A program made the position numbers and the translations under genes. The notes under the pieces were generated by a model that made no database searches, was not told the DNA's origin, and saw nothing but the letters and a program-made list of their open reading frames with translations. Below are positions 1 through 10,535 of a stretch of 64,000 nt of DNA, one piece after another. This stretch comes from Synaphobranchus kaupii (Eukaryota > Chordata > Actinopteri > Anguilliformes > Synaphobranchidae): the NCBI GenBank assembly GCA_029718625.1, contig CM056380.1, positions 112,536,302 to 112,600,301 on the forward strand. Reading direction: 5' to 3'. The number at the start of each line of letters is the position of its first letter. Positions within the stretch are counted from its first letter, which is position 1.

Positions 1-198
1 ACCACAATTTCCTACTTGTGATTTTCAGAGCAGCACATGCAGAGACACACACATACAGACAAGAGAAAGAAAAGGTAAATCATTAAACAGAGCTACATAA
101 ACCCTCGTACTGCCTTTCACAAGCTGGGCTCCCTAGCGCGTACAGCAACATAAAAGCCATTGAAACCCCCACCCCTCTCTCCCCCTCTGAAAGGATAT
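1..198 (-). other. lrmda: Start of the downstream intron (partial)
   Basis: This is intronic DNA downstream of the exon in the sense of transcription. It begins with the AT-AC donor and runs off the left edge of the window. No further exon or repeat is recognised. Confidence 0.6.
190..198 (-). other. U12-type AT-AC 5' splice site
   Basis: The nine bases after the exon, read on the minus strand, are ATATCCTTT. This matches the known consensus /ATATCCTT(T) of minor-spliceosome AT-AC introns. No plausible GT donor lies between the LRR coding sequence and the point where LRR similarity ends. The matching AC acceptor and branch point would lie to the left of the window, so the intron class rests on the donor alone. 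Confidence 0.75.
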
Positions 199-325
199 TT
201 GGTTCTTATTGAGTGTCAGGGTATGGAGGTGAGGTAACCTGGGCAACCGGAGGTCATTTCCGAGAAGGTTGTTGTCCACAATCAGCTCTTCCAGCTCGCT
301 GAACGCTTTGAGGCCGGCCAGTGAC
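199..325 (-). CDS. lrmda: Internal coding exon, leucine-rich repeat protein, LRMDA (C10orf11)-like
   Basis: Read on the minus strand, this 127-bp exon starts at 325 with one base completing a codon and then gives 42 codons, from SLAGLKAF to TLTLNKNQ. The peptide holds two leucine-rich repeats ([11 protein letters not shown] and [10 protein letters not shown]) linked by LRLPRLPHL. That [15 protein letters not shown] arrangement is what I recall of LRMDA, a small LRR protein whose loss causes oculocutaneous albinism type 7 in people; the recall is from memory, not a search. The acceptor AG is at 327-326 behind a long pyrimidine-rich tract. The exon ends in phase 0 at 199, directly before ATATCCTTT, a U12-type donor. 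The open frame continues past the donor to 133, but that part ([12 protein letters not shown]) is not LRR-like. Other LRR genes (LRRC or DNAAF1 families) are possible but fit less well. No other exon of the gene was recognised, so neither protein end can be given. Confidence 0.8.
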
Positions 326-356
326 CTGCAATGATAAGGCAAAGAGGGGGAAAAAT
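326..356 (-). other. 3' splice site and pyrimidine tract of the upstream intron
   Basis: On the minus strand the exon is preceded by a T/C-rich stretch (TTTTTCCCCCTCTTTGCC) and then TTGCAG. This is a strong U2-type acceptor, with AG at 327-326. It fixes the exon start at 325. Confidence 0.75.
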
Positions 357-419
357 TATATGGCCTTAAATCAGGGAGGCTATTATGCGCACAAATAAAT
401 ATTTCAGCCTCGCCTTTCA

Positions 420-800
420 GGAGCGGCGATGGATTGGGTCCCGGGCCGGGCCGGGCCCCGCCGGGCCCCGCCAGGGGGAACCGATGGAGCCGCTGGCACG
501 GCGTGGCATCCTTCACACGCCGGGGTTCGATGAAGGATGGGGGGGGGGGGTCAGTCGCGAGCAGCCGGGACCCCCAAAACAAAAGGGGGCCCTCAGTAAC
601 CTGGTCCGCGTGATGAATTTGTCAAAGTCCCTCCCGCCTTCTGGGGCGCCCTGGCTCAGCCTGAGACCCCCCCCCCCCCCCCCCCCCCACGCAAATGTCG
701 TCCGTCATTTTCCGCTTCGGAACGGCAGCGCTCTCGGAAGGCCGAGTGGAGACGGCTTTAGGGACGGGCCCCTCCAGGTCTGCAAACGGGCCCTTTTTTT
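420..800. other. GC-rich, CpG-containing block beside the exon, with a poly-C run
   Basis: About 100 bp upstream of the exon (in the sense of minus-strand transcription) is a GC-rich block. It has repeated GGGCC/CCGGG units at 440-475, a G run at 539-550 and a 22-base C run at 667-688. Open frames cross it on both strands but their residues are low-complexity (G, P, R, A), so no gene is called. A CpG-rich regulatory element or simple GC drift are both possible. Confidence 0.45.
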
Positions 801-1689
801 ACAACCTTCCTGGGAATAGCTGGCCGGCGTATTACGCAGTCTGGCCCGGAATAATAATGACTGAGCGTGGCTTCCAGTACGAGGCTGGGGGCCACTGCAA
901 GAATGCACGAAGCCACGGTGTACGTTTCTTAATCCTGCTGATGACAGCGCCCGACAACCGGCAGCCATAATGCGTCTATATTCAGTGAACTGTCATTCAG
1001 GTACAGCCGCCCCATTTAAAATTAACAACTTACTACAACTACTTTAAAAGGAGCAGAACTCCTCTTAAGAAGAACGTCACAATAATTTACACAGATTACT
1101 TAAATCATGCATAAATAGCTTAGGCTATGCAAAATTTGTAAGAATAGTCAATATGGCTGAGTCATTAACGTGCATTTTACAGACAATATGCACAAGATAC
1201 ATTTCTATGAGAAAAGTAGAGAGGGTGGGGACATCTTCAAACAACTGCGAGCGCTATTAATGCAATGCTGCGCTGTATGCCCAGGCATACTTGTGTGGGC
1301 TTTCAGGGCGCTATGCAAAACAGTGACACAACACCCAAATATGCAAATCCGGGCCTGGTTGGACACTAATAGGTCGTGTTTGAATAAATGCGGTCCGTGC
1401 TCTGCTCAATGTCAGCGCCCGCCGTACGCATTGTTCCAGAGTTATGTTATGTAAATATAATACTCTTATCATGAGAATCTGCAAATAGCTGGCAACTGGC
1501 GCTGGGAAGAAAGCGCAAATCCACGAGCGCTTCGGGGGGAAGGAATAAAACAAAGTGACAAGCCATGAACGGGGACAAAAGAAGCCGCCGACACAAGGGG
1601 GAGTTTTACTATTGAAACGGCTCCCTCTTTCTTTCCCTCTCTCGCTCTACCTCCATCCCCCTCTCCCCGTGTAACTGAGCCACAGTACA

Positions 1690-1910
1690 ATCACGCTCAT
1701 TTCCCAAGCAAGCAAAAATAAAATTATGCGCAAATCCCCTTACACCTGTCCGCGTGTGCTATTTTTGCCCTGTAATGTTATTAGCTGCCGGGCTAAGAGG
1801 GAGCCGCGTTGCACAGGGAGTTTGCTTATTATTAATTGTTGTTTTCGTGTCACCACTGCTGTGTGCACTTGGTGATTTAATCAGTTAAATTCACAGCCAA
1901 GGGAGAGAGG
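1690..1910. promoter_or_regulatory. Candidate conserved non-coding element
   Basis: A high-complexity stretch free of simple repeats contains ATTATGCGCAAAT, TTATTATTAATTG and GTGATTTAATCAG, which resemble octamer/POU and homeodomain sites. Enhancer-like blocks are common in large introns of developmental loci. No alignment was available, so conservation is inferred from appearance only. Confidence 0.25.
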
Positions 1911-2668
1911 GACACAACATCGCATCAGCTACAAAGTGCAGAGACTGAATATTAATATCCTACTGCCTCTGAAGACACTACAAAGGAGTCGCCAGTAACA
2001 TAGCGTTCCATCCATTTTACTTGGGAAGTGGAAAACGAAAATATTTAAATGTACGACTGCACTACACACTAAATGTTGCCCTACCTGGTTTATTATCTTT
2101 TAGACCAATTTGAAATCTCTTACGCTGACTGTGCCGCAACTGCTTTTGGAGTTAAAGGCGATGCTGAGGACGTCCGCGCCCAGTGCTCCCCTTTCTCTAG
2201 GCATTAGGCAACCTCTAATGACGCTCCAGTCGCCCACTCACTTCCTCAACGTCGCGATGACCTCTCCGGGACTGGCACAGTGGCACTATCCTCTCACCGG
2301 ACACCTGTACGTTTTCACCGCTCCTTTCACAAGTCACACCGTGGGGTATTATAAAGAGCTTTGCCTGATCCCGTGAAAGGGCTCTTGGGCTAGGAGCTAC
2401 ATTTAGGCCAAAACCATTTACTTAAATAGCTACAGTGCAAATAATATTATCTGCAACAGGTAGAGAGACAAGTTAATAATCTTGGTACAGACTCATCAGG
2501 AAAGCATATCCTAATGCCACAAACTTTCCAACAGAATAAACAGTATTTACTTAATGAGAGACAATGTGTAATCAAACAAGTTAGTGAGAAAAATTGGTTA
2601 ATTAAGAACGATAAAAAGCTGAATGAGTGATTTGTGGAGGTGGTGCTGGAGTTTTGAAAGGGCATGTT

Positions 2669-2682
2669 GTTGCCATGGAAAC
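2669..2682 (+). promoter_or_regulatory. RFX-type X-box-like palindrome
   Basis: The sequence GTTGCCATGGAAAC closely matches the inverted-repeat X-box bound by RFX factors. It sits inside a wider inverted repeat (GTTGTT...AAACAAC, 2666-2685). Binding is inferred from the motif. Confidence 0.35.
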
Positions 2683-4724
2683 AACACACACAACACATTG
2701 AAAACTTCAGACTGATAATTTACACCAAATACAACACATTTACGAAAAAACTGACTTAATTAAAATTAAATTTTTTTTATGTTTGTTGCCGACGTCAGCT
2801 ATAAAGCACGTTAAAAAAAAGAAAGAAGTGCTCTTCTCCAAAGACGGAACAGAATGACAGGAGCACAGCTACTGACAGAGAGACGGATGGACAGAGACGG
2901 ACGGGTCGATAGACGAATGCTAATGCAGACGGCGCGCTGATTGATATACTCCCCGTGACACAGAGCGGAAGGAGAAGCACAGCACTATGGGATATCGGGA
3001 GAAACGTCAGTCACTCCGCCCATTACTCTTTACGCCTTTCAGGTTGGACGGGGCTTCGACTCGTGTCCAACGGGCAAACAACCAAGATTTCTTAAGATGT
3101 CCGGCAGGCAGACAGACAGAAACTCTCAGCAGAAGTGCTGAAAATAATGTCATCAGGAATGCCAGCAATGGCGGGTTCCCGCAATTAAATTTGCTCTTGT
3201 TTGGAATGGCGCTCGAGCACTTAACAGCTTAGCTGCAGAAGCCACTTGACGGTTCTAGCGAAGGACAAGACACATGAAACATGCTGAAACTCGAGTGTGG
3301 AGGGGCCCTCTGTCACCATTCTGTCATTTCTGCTTATTTGTTAAGTGGTTGCAATGCAGTAAATGTGCATTTCTATATCAGGCCAGTCAGGTTGAGCGAG
3401 CTTGTGCCTAAAGCGTCAGACAGAAGACTCAGACCGCCCGGTCCATTTGCTTGTCTATCATCAGGCCTCAGAGGTTCCAAAGACCCCCTGAACCCCGCCC
3501 ACAAACGTCTCCATGGTGATAACGTCTTACTCCCAACGAAAGGACATGAACGGTATTGTCTTGATAATAAGCTACCTGTGATCGCTCTGCCATTGACCAT
3601 GGCCACACCCCTTTATCCCAAATGGCCCAATGGCGATCATTGGGGAAGTGAAGGGCCAATAGCACAGTGGCTGTGGAACAGCTAAGAAGCTTTGGTGTGC
3701 ATTCCCTCTCTTGGCAACATATATCAGAATTCTTTCACACAGCAGCCATTTTCTTTTTCGCTGAATTGGTACTGTCACTTGTCATCCTTAATTCATCGGT
3801 ACTTTTGACGTGGTTGTTGTTTTGTTTTTTTTTACTTTGAGAGCAAAGCTGAAAGGGGCCTCCATTGCCTTACTGAAGCTTTCTGCCAGGCCTTGGAGTC
3901 TTCATCTCCGCCGTGACAGCCATGTTCCAAGTGGACTCCGATACGCATCTATCTCATATCCTCTCCTCTGTTTCTGCAACAGACTGTGAGAACTGAGCTC
4001 CCGCCACAGATATGTCAGCACACAAAACACAGAAAATGACTGAGCGTCCTTTCCCATTATGTACGAGTCAACGTGCGATGCTGGATCAACTGGGCAGACG
4101 TGTCAAATAACGTCAAAGAATGGGGTCTGTAGCCAGAGGGATGAACAGAATTGACACAAACATGTAAACCCATCACTAGAAAGAACGGTATGAAGGATAC
4201 TGCTCCCTTCATTTCACCACGGCCCTCTGGTTAATCAGCCACCTGCAATCTGCCAGCGTACCCACTGCATCCTCTCGATCAGATTAAATGAAGAAACACA
4301 TTTTCAGCTAAAGACTACATTTTCAGCGGAGTAAATCCACTCTCAAAGCACTCAGAGCTGGAAGTGCTCCCTAGCCAAAGTGTACAGTACAAAGGAAGTC
4401 AACTGTAATTAAATGCACGTTGCAATGCAATTCCGAATGCAGACTTCGGCTAAAACTGAAGTTGACGGTTTTGCCATTACCTATTTGAAATATACGCAAT
4501 GCGAGCCGACACTGCACTTTGACACATTCACAGAATCTTAGCAGAAATGACAAAAAGGTTGCTTAACCCCTTCACGCAGATGCCAAATTTGGCTTAAATG
4601 AAGCAAGACAGTTGTACTATTTACAATACTAACTTAGATTAGATTATTTTCATTATTTAGGTCAAAATAAAATGCCACAAGTGCAAAGAAACTTTGGACA
4701 ATTTGGTAGGTAATTGTTATGCTA

Positions 4725-5033
4725 TTCAAGTCTCCGTGTAGCAACCGCTCAAGAGTTCGCCGCTACACAACCCTTTCAGCCGGTAGTAGGAAGGAGGGCG
4801 CAACGTCCTCTTCAGGGCATGACTCCTCGAGCTCCTGACTGTGATTCCAACTTGCCCGGGGCCGCTTGGACACAACGATTCTCCCCCGCCGAGTCCCTCC
4901 CCCCACCCCGGGAGTGGCTGCCAATTGCCGCTCCCTCAAAGATACCGGCAGGACCCGGAGCGCGGACCCCTGATCCTCTGTGTGCAACCACACCGACTCT
5001 GCACTTTTACCGCTGCGCCACCGTGGCACACCG
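4725..5033 (-). repeat. tRNA-derived SINE, minus orientation
   Basis: Read on the minus strand from about 5033, the head has a good RNA polymerase III A-box (TGGCGCAGCGG, 5020-5010). About 40 bp on is a degenerate B-box (GGGGTCCGCGCTCC, 4970-4957). A GC-rich body follows to about 4760. The A-to-B spacing fits a tRNA-derived promoter. The 3' boundary is uncertain and no target-site duplication was confirmed. Confidence 0.5.
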
Positions 5034-5379
5034 ATTATGCATTTTTAAAATGTGTACTATGTTAAAGCGGGGAAAGTAAGAGGTCTATAACTGAGTCACT
5101 GTAAGAACGTGATAGATACGTGCAGCATCTATAGTCTATAAGTCTCTATACTCTCCGTATCAGGTGCAGTGTTACTTCAAAAGAAGGCCTTCCCACCAAT
5201 TCTCATGCGGAAAAGTAATGTTTTTATTCCAATAAAGCAATGGAGGCTCGGGACTGACAGGCAAATGGGGACGGTGCTCAGAGGGTAAAAGATAAACATT
5301 TGATGAATTGGCCAATACTGGTGGAGTGATGGGCTTCATATGTGCATAATGTCTCCGGCCGGCCCGCGGTTCAGATTGC

Positions 5380-5720
5380 CTGCCAAGATAAGGAAGCATA
5401 ATGAATGGGCGAGCGTTGGTCAGCAGTAAAAACTAGGATTTGACTGCTTTTAATAACTTAATAAAAAGAAAGTATACGGACAGAAATGCCTTTTGCAAAA
5501 GGAGGAGGCCCCAGTAAGATGAAAGCTTGATTAGCTCTTTGTCGGGGGAGTCTGTGAGATATATCCGCACACTCTGTGACCAGGCAAATGAAATGGAGGG
5601 AAATAGACAGTCGTTGATGGCTTTTCTCATGGGTGATAATGAGACAGGTTTGTGTTATGACGGACTTGCTGCTGATTTTCTTCGAATTGGCGTGTGCTTA
5701 TGTAAAACACTTTAGATAAC
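5380..5720. promoter_or_regulatory. Candidate conserved non-coding element
   Basis: This is repeat-free, high-complexity sequence with short homeodomain-like and nuclear-receptor-like words (TTTAATAACTTAATAA, GCTTGATTAGC). Short open frames on both strands carry no recognisable domain. The call is by appearance only. Confidence 0.25.
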
Positions 5721-6022
5721 AAAGAACACGGCATTTGATTGAATTATCCCATTTAAGGAACCATAGTTGACTTTCATTTGATGCCATTTATTGTTAAAAA
5801 AACAAGTGTTCATCGAAAGGACGTGAGTCATAACAAACCATCGCTATATTATCTCAACCAAAGTAAAAAATAAAACTCAAAAATAAGAATTGGCCAATAT
5901 ATCAAAGGCAACAATTTAAAGCTGCAATATATAACTTTTAATGTGTGAAACATTAAAAAATAGAGCATATTTGCAACAAAAAAAAAATTTAAAAAGATGG
6001 CTCAACTCATTGTGTGGGATAC

Positions 6023-6025
<3 letters not shown>

Positions 6026-6061
<36 letters not shown>
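6026..6061. repeat. (TA)n microsatellite
   Basis: An uninterrupted run of about 18 TA dinucleotides. Confidence 0.95.
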
Positions 6062-6067
<6 letters not shown>

Positions 6068-6269
6068 AAAAAAAAAATAAAAAAAAGGATTTAACTCAAT
6101 CAAAATCAATCAAAATCTGAAATGTACTTAAACCACGTTGAGGAGATGCTGATTTGCAATCAGTATATGTACGTCTAGCTGCCCCACAGAGTAACGTTTT
6201 TTTTAAAAACAACATCTGCTGCTAGGATGTTACATACATGTACTGCTGGGTGTGGCTACTTCCTATAAC

Positions 6270-6605
6270 GTTCCTTTGCTCGCCTTCGCTGTGGGCAGAG
6301 AATGGGAATTCCAGAAAGAAGCCGAACCGCTGAGGCTGACGGGTAGCCCCAAGGCACTGTCCTAGTGCACGGCCGGACCTCACGGCCAGGGATCAAACCC
6401 GGACCATGCTGGTGTAGTCTGCAGACAGATGGTTCTAGATGTTTCTAGGGATGCTCAGGGTTTTAGAGGGCCGAGATGCCTCTCTCTCACCAGCGCCCCC
6501 CGCTGGTTGGCCAGGCGCTCGCAAGTCCGTGCATGGAGCACAGTCTTCCTGCAACTCATGTCTGTGTGAGCCAGACTCACGAACTGCAGTGTGAAACATA
6601 AATGG
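6270..6605 (-). repeat. SINE-like interspersed repeat
   Basis: On the minus strand the segment contains a B-box-like GGTTTGATCCC (6399-6389). At 6545-6600 it carries a block (CTGTGTGAGCCAGACTCACG, then ACTGCAGTGTGAAA) that I recall as a common fish interspersed repeat. No clear A-box was found, so the class is uncertain. Confidence 0.35.
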
Positions 6606-6609
6606 GGGA

Positions 6610-7920
6610 AAAAGCACGACTTTACTTTTTTTTAAATTTTATTTTATTTTATTTTTTTAAATAAGGATGTGGAATTGGCTTCCCACACACCACTTAAACA
6701 TCCATGTATTGCATTTACAAAACGACCATCTGTTAAACCCTGTTGGTACTATATATGTTCGAGCAGCTGTAGAAAGCTGCGGGGTTCATCGCAGTAGTGT
6801 GTTGGGCTGCAGACATGACCTTTGCAGGGATTTTGTGTTCTGCCTGTTTATAGAGGCAGTGAAGAACCAGTCCAATGGGACCGGTTTGAAACGCAACATA
6901 ATATGCAAAAATCCCAAACTATGTTAACTGCACTTTGAAAAGTACATACACATCTATTAACGTGACATTTGTATATCCGATACAGAAGTACTTAATGTCA
7001 AAACAATAAATGTGCCCGTGGCTGAATTTACATGAAGGGATATTTTAAGGGTTACGCCCAATTTATTAACTTGTCATATGTCATATCCCACCCTTGACTT
7101 GCTACAAACTTAAAATAATAAAAATAATTTAAAAAACAAAAAAAGCACAGCTGTGGGGAGTGGACACCTCTGCTCAAAATGAAGTGAACAGCTGAATAAA
7201 ATAGAAGATCATTGAAACTGGTCTAGAATCCAACACTTGCACATAACATGAGTAACAAATATGGCCCAATTGTTAATTATTCCTTTTCAGTTAAGTTTTT
7301 CACTAATCACATTCCACTGTAGCCTACTACATAGATATCAACTCCAGTTGTTGGGGACCAAAATGTTTTCTGATTTCTTCTTATACATAAGCTGAAGTGT
7401 ACTCACTTATTACTGATATAACAGCGACATGTGTTTTATGATTTATTAGCATTTCATAAAAATATAACTAACAGGCAATTATGGTTGATTGGCATAATTA
7501 TAAAGAAAAACAAGTCATCATATGAAATGTACACATAGCACAGAACAGCATAGATAATCAGGCTGGGAGGTTGAGGTTTTGCATAGCAAACATGTGGCAG
7601 GCATTTTATGTTTTCTGGAAAACCGGTGTTTCCGATATTTTGTCCACCCCCTGTACATAGTAAATTCATTTATTTCTCAGCAACATAAAAATCAACAATG
7701 ACGATAGCACATGAAACGATGTTAAAAAACGAAAAGTCTGAATAAATAGTTAAAAAGCAAAGAGAGTCCAAACATCAGAAGTACACAAGGCCCCAATAAC
7801 TCTTCATTCAGAAATCACTGAAACTTAATGAAAGGGAAATAAAGCAGATAAACACTGCTTGAACTGTTTGGGCTTTGGAACAATTCATTCAAGCTTTATT
7901 TTCAAATTGAACACTTGAAC
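6610..7920. other. Intronic DNA, no gene
   Basis: AT-rich unique sequence with T/A tracts at 6625-6662 and a terminal-repeat fragment at 7624-7655 listed separately. No exon is recognised. Confidence 0.5.
7624..7655 (-). mobile_element. Terminal inverted-repeat fragment of a Tc1/mariner-type element
   Basis: Read on the minus strand this gives TACAGGGGGTGGACAAAATA followed by a CGGAAACACC-type end. I recall this as the terminus of a fish Tc1/mariner family. No partner repeat was found, so this is probably a solo, decayed end. Confidence 0.35.
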
Positions 7921-7934
7921 CGTATGCCGCGTGT

Positions 7935-8760
7935 ATCAGGTACATTGCATCCATATCAAGGTACTTAACCTGAATTGCTTCAGTATATCCAGCTGTATAA
8001 ATGGATAGTATGTAACCTGAATTGCTTCAGTACATATCCAGCTGAATAAATGGATAGTATGTAACCTGCATTGCTTCAGTATATATCCAGCTGTATAAAT
8101 GGATAGTATGTAACCTGCATTGCTTCAGTATATATCCAGCTGTATAAATGGATAGTATGTAACCTGCATTGCTTCAGTATATACGTATCCAGCTGTATAA
8201 ATGGATAGTATGTAACCTGAATTGCTTCAGTACATATCCAGCTGTATAAATGGATAGTATGTAACCTGCATTGCTTCAGAATATTTCCAGCTGTATAAAT
8301 GGATAGTATGTAACCTGCATTGCTTCAGTATATATCCAGCTGTATAAATGGATAGTATGGAACCTGCATTGCTTCAGTATATATCCAGCTGTATAAATTG
8401 ATAGTATGTAACCTGCATTGCTTCAGAATATTTCCAGCTGTATAAATGGATAGTATGTAACCTGCATTGCTTCAGTATATATCCAGCTGTATAAATGGAT
8501 AGTATGTAACCTGCATTGCTTCAGTATATATCCAGCTGTATAAATGGATAGTATGTAACCTGCATTGCTTCAGAATATTTCCAGCTGTATAAATGGATAG
8601 TATGTAACCTGAATTGCTTCAGTATATATCCAGCTGTATAAATGGTAAAAAATAAAAAAATAAAATAAAAATGCTAAAATGTAATGCTGTAATGCTGTGT
8701 AAGTCGCTCTGGATGAGAGCGTCTGCTAAATGCCTGTAATGTAATGGAATGTAATGTATA
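7935..8760 (+). repeat. SINE with an internal tandem expansion
   Basis: The flanks are two halves of one tRNA-derived SINE. The left flank has CAAGGTACTTAACCTGAATT near 7960. The right flank (8690-8760) has the family tail GTCGCTCTGGATGAGAGCG, GTCTGCTAAATGCCTGTAATG and ATGTAATG repeats. Both flanks, and the repeated unit between them, match the unexpanded plus-strand copy at 34853-35055. Confidence 0.65.
7966..8645 (+). repeat. 49-bp minisatellite, about 14 copies, derived from SINE sequence
   Basis: The unit (TAACCTGCATTGCTTCAG ... CCAGCTGTATAAATGG ... ATAGTATG) recurs about every 49 bp; I counted 14 copies of the CCAGCTG core. Variants alternate between CTGAATT and CTGCATT and between CAGTATATAT and CAGAATATTT. 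The A/T-rich end at 8646-8670 leads into the SINE tail. Confidence 0.9.
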
Positions 8761-8852
8761 TGAACAGAAAGCACAGCGGTGTGGTTATATACCATGCTGT
8801 GGGTTATACGGTGCAGGTGTTTTAATGCTCTCAGGTTTGGGAGGTGCCTGTA

Positions 8853-8911
8853 CGGGGGTGGGGTGGATGGGCGGGGGGCCGGGAGGGGGGTGGGGTGGAG
8901 GTGGATGGGGT
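8853..8911 (+). other. G-rich tract with G-quadruplex potential
   Basis: Several runs of four or more G are separated by one to six bases (GGGGGTGGGG, GGGCGGGGGG, GGGAGGGGGGTGGGG). This satisfies the usual four-run G-quadruplex pattern. The G-rich strand is the non-template strand for the minus-strand gene's complement. Confidence 0.6.
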
Positions 8912-9118
8912 GTCGCGGGGTGAAACCAGGGCCAGCGTACCGAGAGCCCCGGCGGAGACGCGGTGTGAATTATACGCCGCCTCTCAGAGATTCACGGCCC
9001 TCCCTTCCGTGGCGGGAGGTTAATACTCTCACATGTCATTAGGTCTCCTGCCTGTGCCGATGCTTCATTGGATCAGGCAGGGAGTGATTTCCTCACGAGG
9101 CAGAGGACAGCGCACTTC

Positions 9119-9180
9119 AAAGGGAGGGTGGGGGGGTGGGGGGATGTGGGGGGGGTGTGGGGCGGGGAGCCGGGGGGGTC
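9119..9180 (+). other. G-rich tract with G-quadruplex potential
   Basis: Multiple runs of four to eight G with one- to four-base gaps, ending in GCCGGGGGGG. It is a second such cluster within 300 bp of the first. Confidence 0.6.
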
Positions 9181-9385
9181 AGGACGCTTTGATTAATGAC
9201 CAGGGATCAGCAGAGGTCGGCCGTAGGTAAGAATGCGACTGAAGCTTTTGACAGGGCCTGACTTTATAAGCCGGGTTTGACCCCCCCCGGGCAGAGCAGA
9301 CTTTTGTTTCCAGCACTTGCCTCGGCCTTGCCTTAAGATTTTAATCTAATAGTGTTAATACATTGTTTTATAAGTACATATGTTT

Positions 9386-9404
9386 GGGGGGGGGGGGGGG
9401 GGGG
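9386..9404 (+). repeat. Poly-G run
   Basis: Nineteen consecutive G. Its exact length may be unreliable in sequencing. Confidence 0.95.
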
Positions 9405-10329
9405 AAATAATTATTTACACTATCCACAAGTGGGAGTAAAAGTAGCCATTTTGGAAATTTTCTGGTGAAAAAAGTAGCCAAGTTAAACTTTATGAAAAGC
9501 AGCTCTACATTTTGTCATTTTCACATTTAGGGAAAAAAACTTGCAAATTCCCAAAAAAAGTTGCGAGACCTAACAACAAACTCACAAAAGCAGGCAACGC
9601 TTGACTGCGAGGTAATTTCATCTTTTTATAAAAAAAACAAAAACAACAGACTAATTAAAAATGAAAGAAAAGAATGGCGTGTTAATAACAAAATTAAAAG
9701 TGTCACTTCTCTTTGTATTAACGTATGAAATCAAGCTAAAATTGGCAAAACAGTGAAGCGTGTACCCAGGCTACAGTGCTGAGAAGTGAAAACGTGTTGG
9801 CAACCTCATCTTTTGTCCAATTAAAAGGACGTGTAATATTGTAGGCCTGGCAACGAGACAAGTGTACGCATGCAAAATGTGTCAGCCACCAGTAACTGTG
9901 CTAATAATACTGATGCTAGATATACTATACGGGACAGCAGGCCAGATCCTCTAGCCCATCCATATGCAAGCACCATATGCTGCACACAATAAACAATCCC
10001 TCAGGAAGGGGGGGGGCCACAAATCTTGGGCCCGTTACTATTGGGCACAGACTAAATTACAATCATTACAATGTGTCTTTGTAGCCGTTATGCCACTCAT
10101 AATTCAATAAAAAGACAGCTCCCGCAATGACGGCGTTCGTTTTGAAATTAATCTTAGAACGACGGCCTAGCTTTTAGCATCAGGCTAAAGCAGTCGCGTG
10201 TTCCACGGTGTGGGAAACAACAGGCTTTGGCGGTCGACTTGCGCCGAGATTCGGTCACGTTCACCGCCTTCCTGCTCATCCTGTTCACATGCAAAAGCTC
10301 CTGCGTTCTAGAACAGGACAAAACTGATA

Positions 10330-10535
10330 CTCTAGAGGTGTACAATCCAGGTTCAGAAAGTAAAAGTCCTCCCTGGTATTTTGATCCAATCACCTGGATT
10401 TTCTAATTACCACAATTCTTCAGCCAGGAGGTAGCACTAATTAGTGAAATCAGCTGGCTGAGTTCATGGGTGGAACACATCGCATGGCAGGACTTTTACT
10501 TTCTGACCCTGCAATTTTACACCTCTGGTTTCCTG
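10330..10535. mobile_element. MITE-like element with about 45-bp inverted ends
   Basis: The left end (AGAGGTGTACAATCCAGG, then TTCAGAAAGTAAAAGTCCT) is mirrored at the right end by AGGACTTTTACTTTCTGACC, then TGCAATTTTACACCTCT. The core is about 110 bp and carries no coding sequence. This fits a non-autonomous DNA transposon; the superfamily is not identified. A further copy of the terminal motif lies at about 10588-10612. Confidence 0.6.

Larger units (their letters stand above)
801..4720. other. Unique intronic DNA, no gene
   Basis: This is mostly high-complexity, AT-leaning sequence with no recognised exon or transposon. Two RFX-type X-box-like sites (2669-2682 and about 3509-3522) and a candidate conserved block (1690-1910) are listed separately. 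Confidence 0.5.
5034..6240. other. Intronic DNA with an AT-dinucleotide tract
   Basis: No gene is seen. The main low-complexity feature is (TA)n at 6026-6061, followed by A-rich sequence to about 6085. A candidate regulatory block at 5380-5720 is listed separately. Confidence 0.5.
8770..10320. other. Intronic DNA with G-rich tracts
   Basis: No gene is seen. The stretch contains two G-rich clusters listed separately, a 19-base G run at 9386-9404 and otherwise unique AT-leaning sequence. Confidence 0.5.

Noticed and set aside
133..198. Extension of the LRR exon to 133 in the same frame
   Set aside because: Residues lose LRR pattern right after the AT-AC donor, so this is read-through into the intron.
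7454..7669. Minus-strand frame with YDD as a reverse transcriptase remnant
   Set aside because: Only the short YDD string matches; no other reverse transcriptase motif is nearby.
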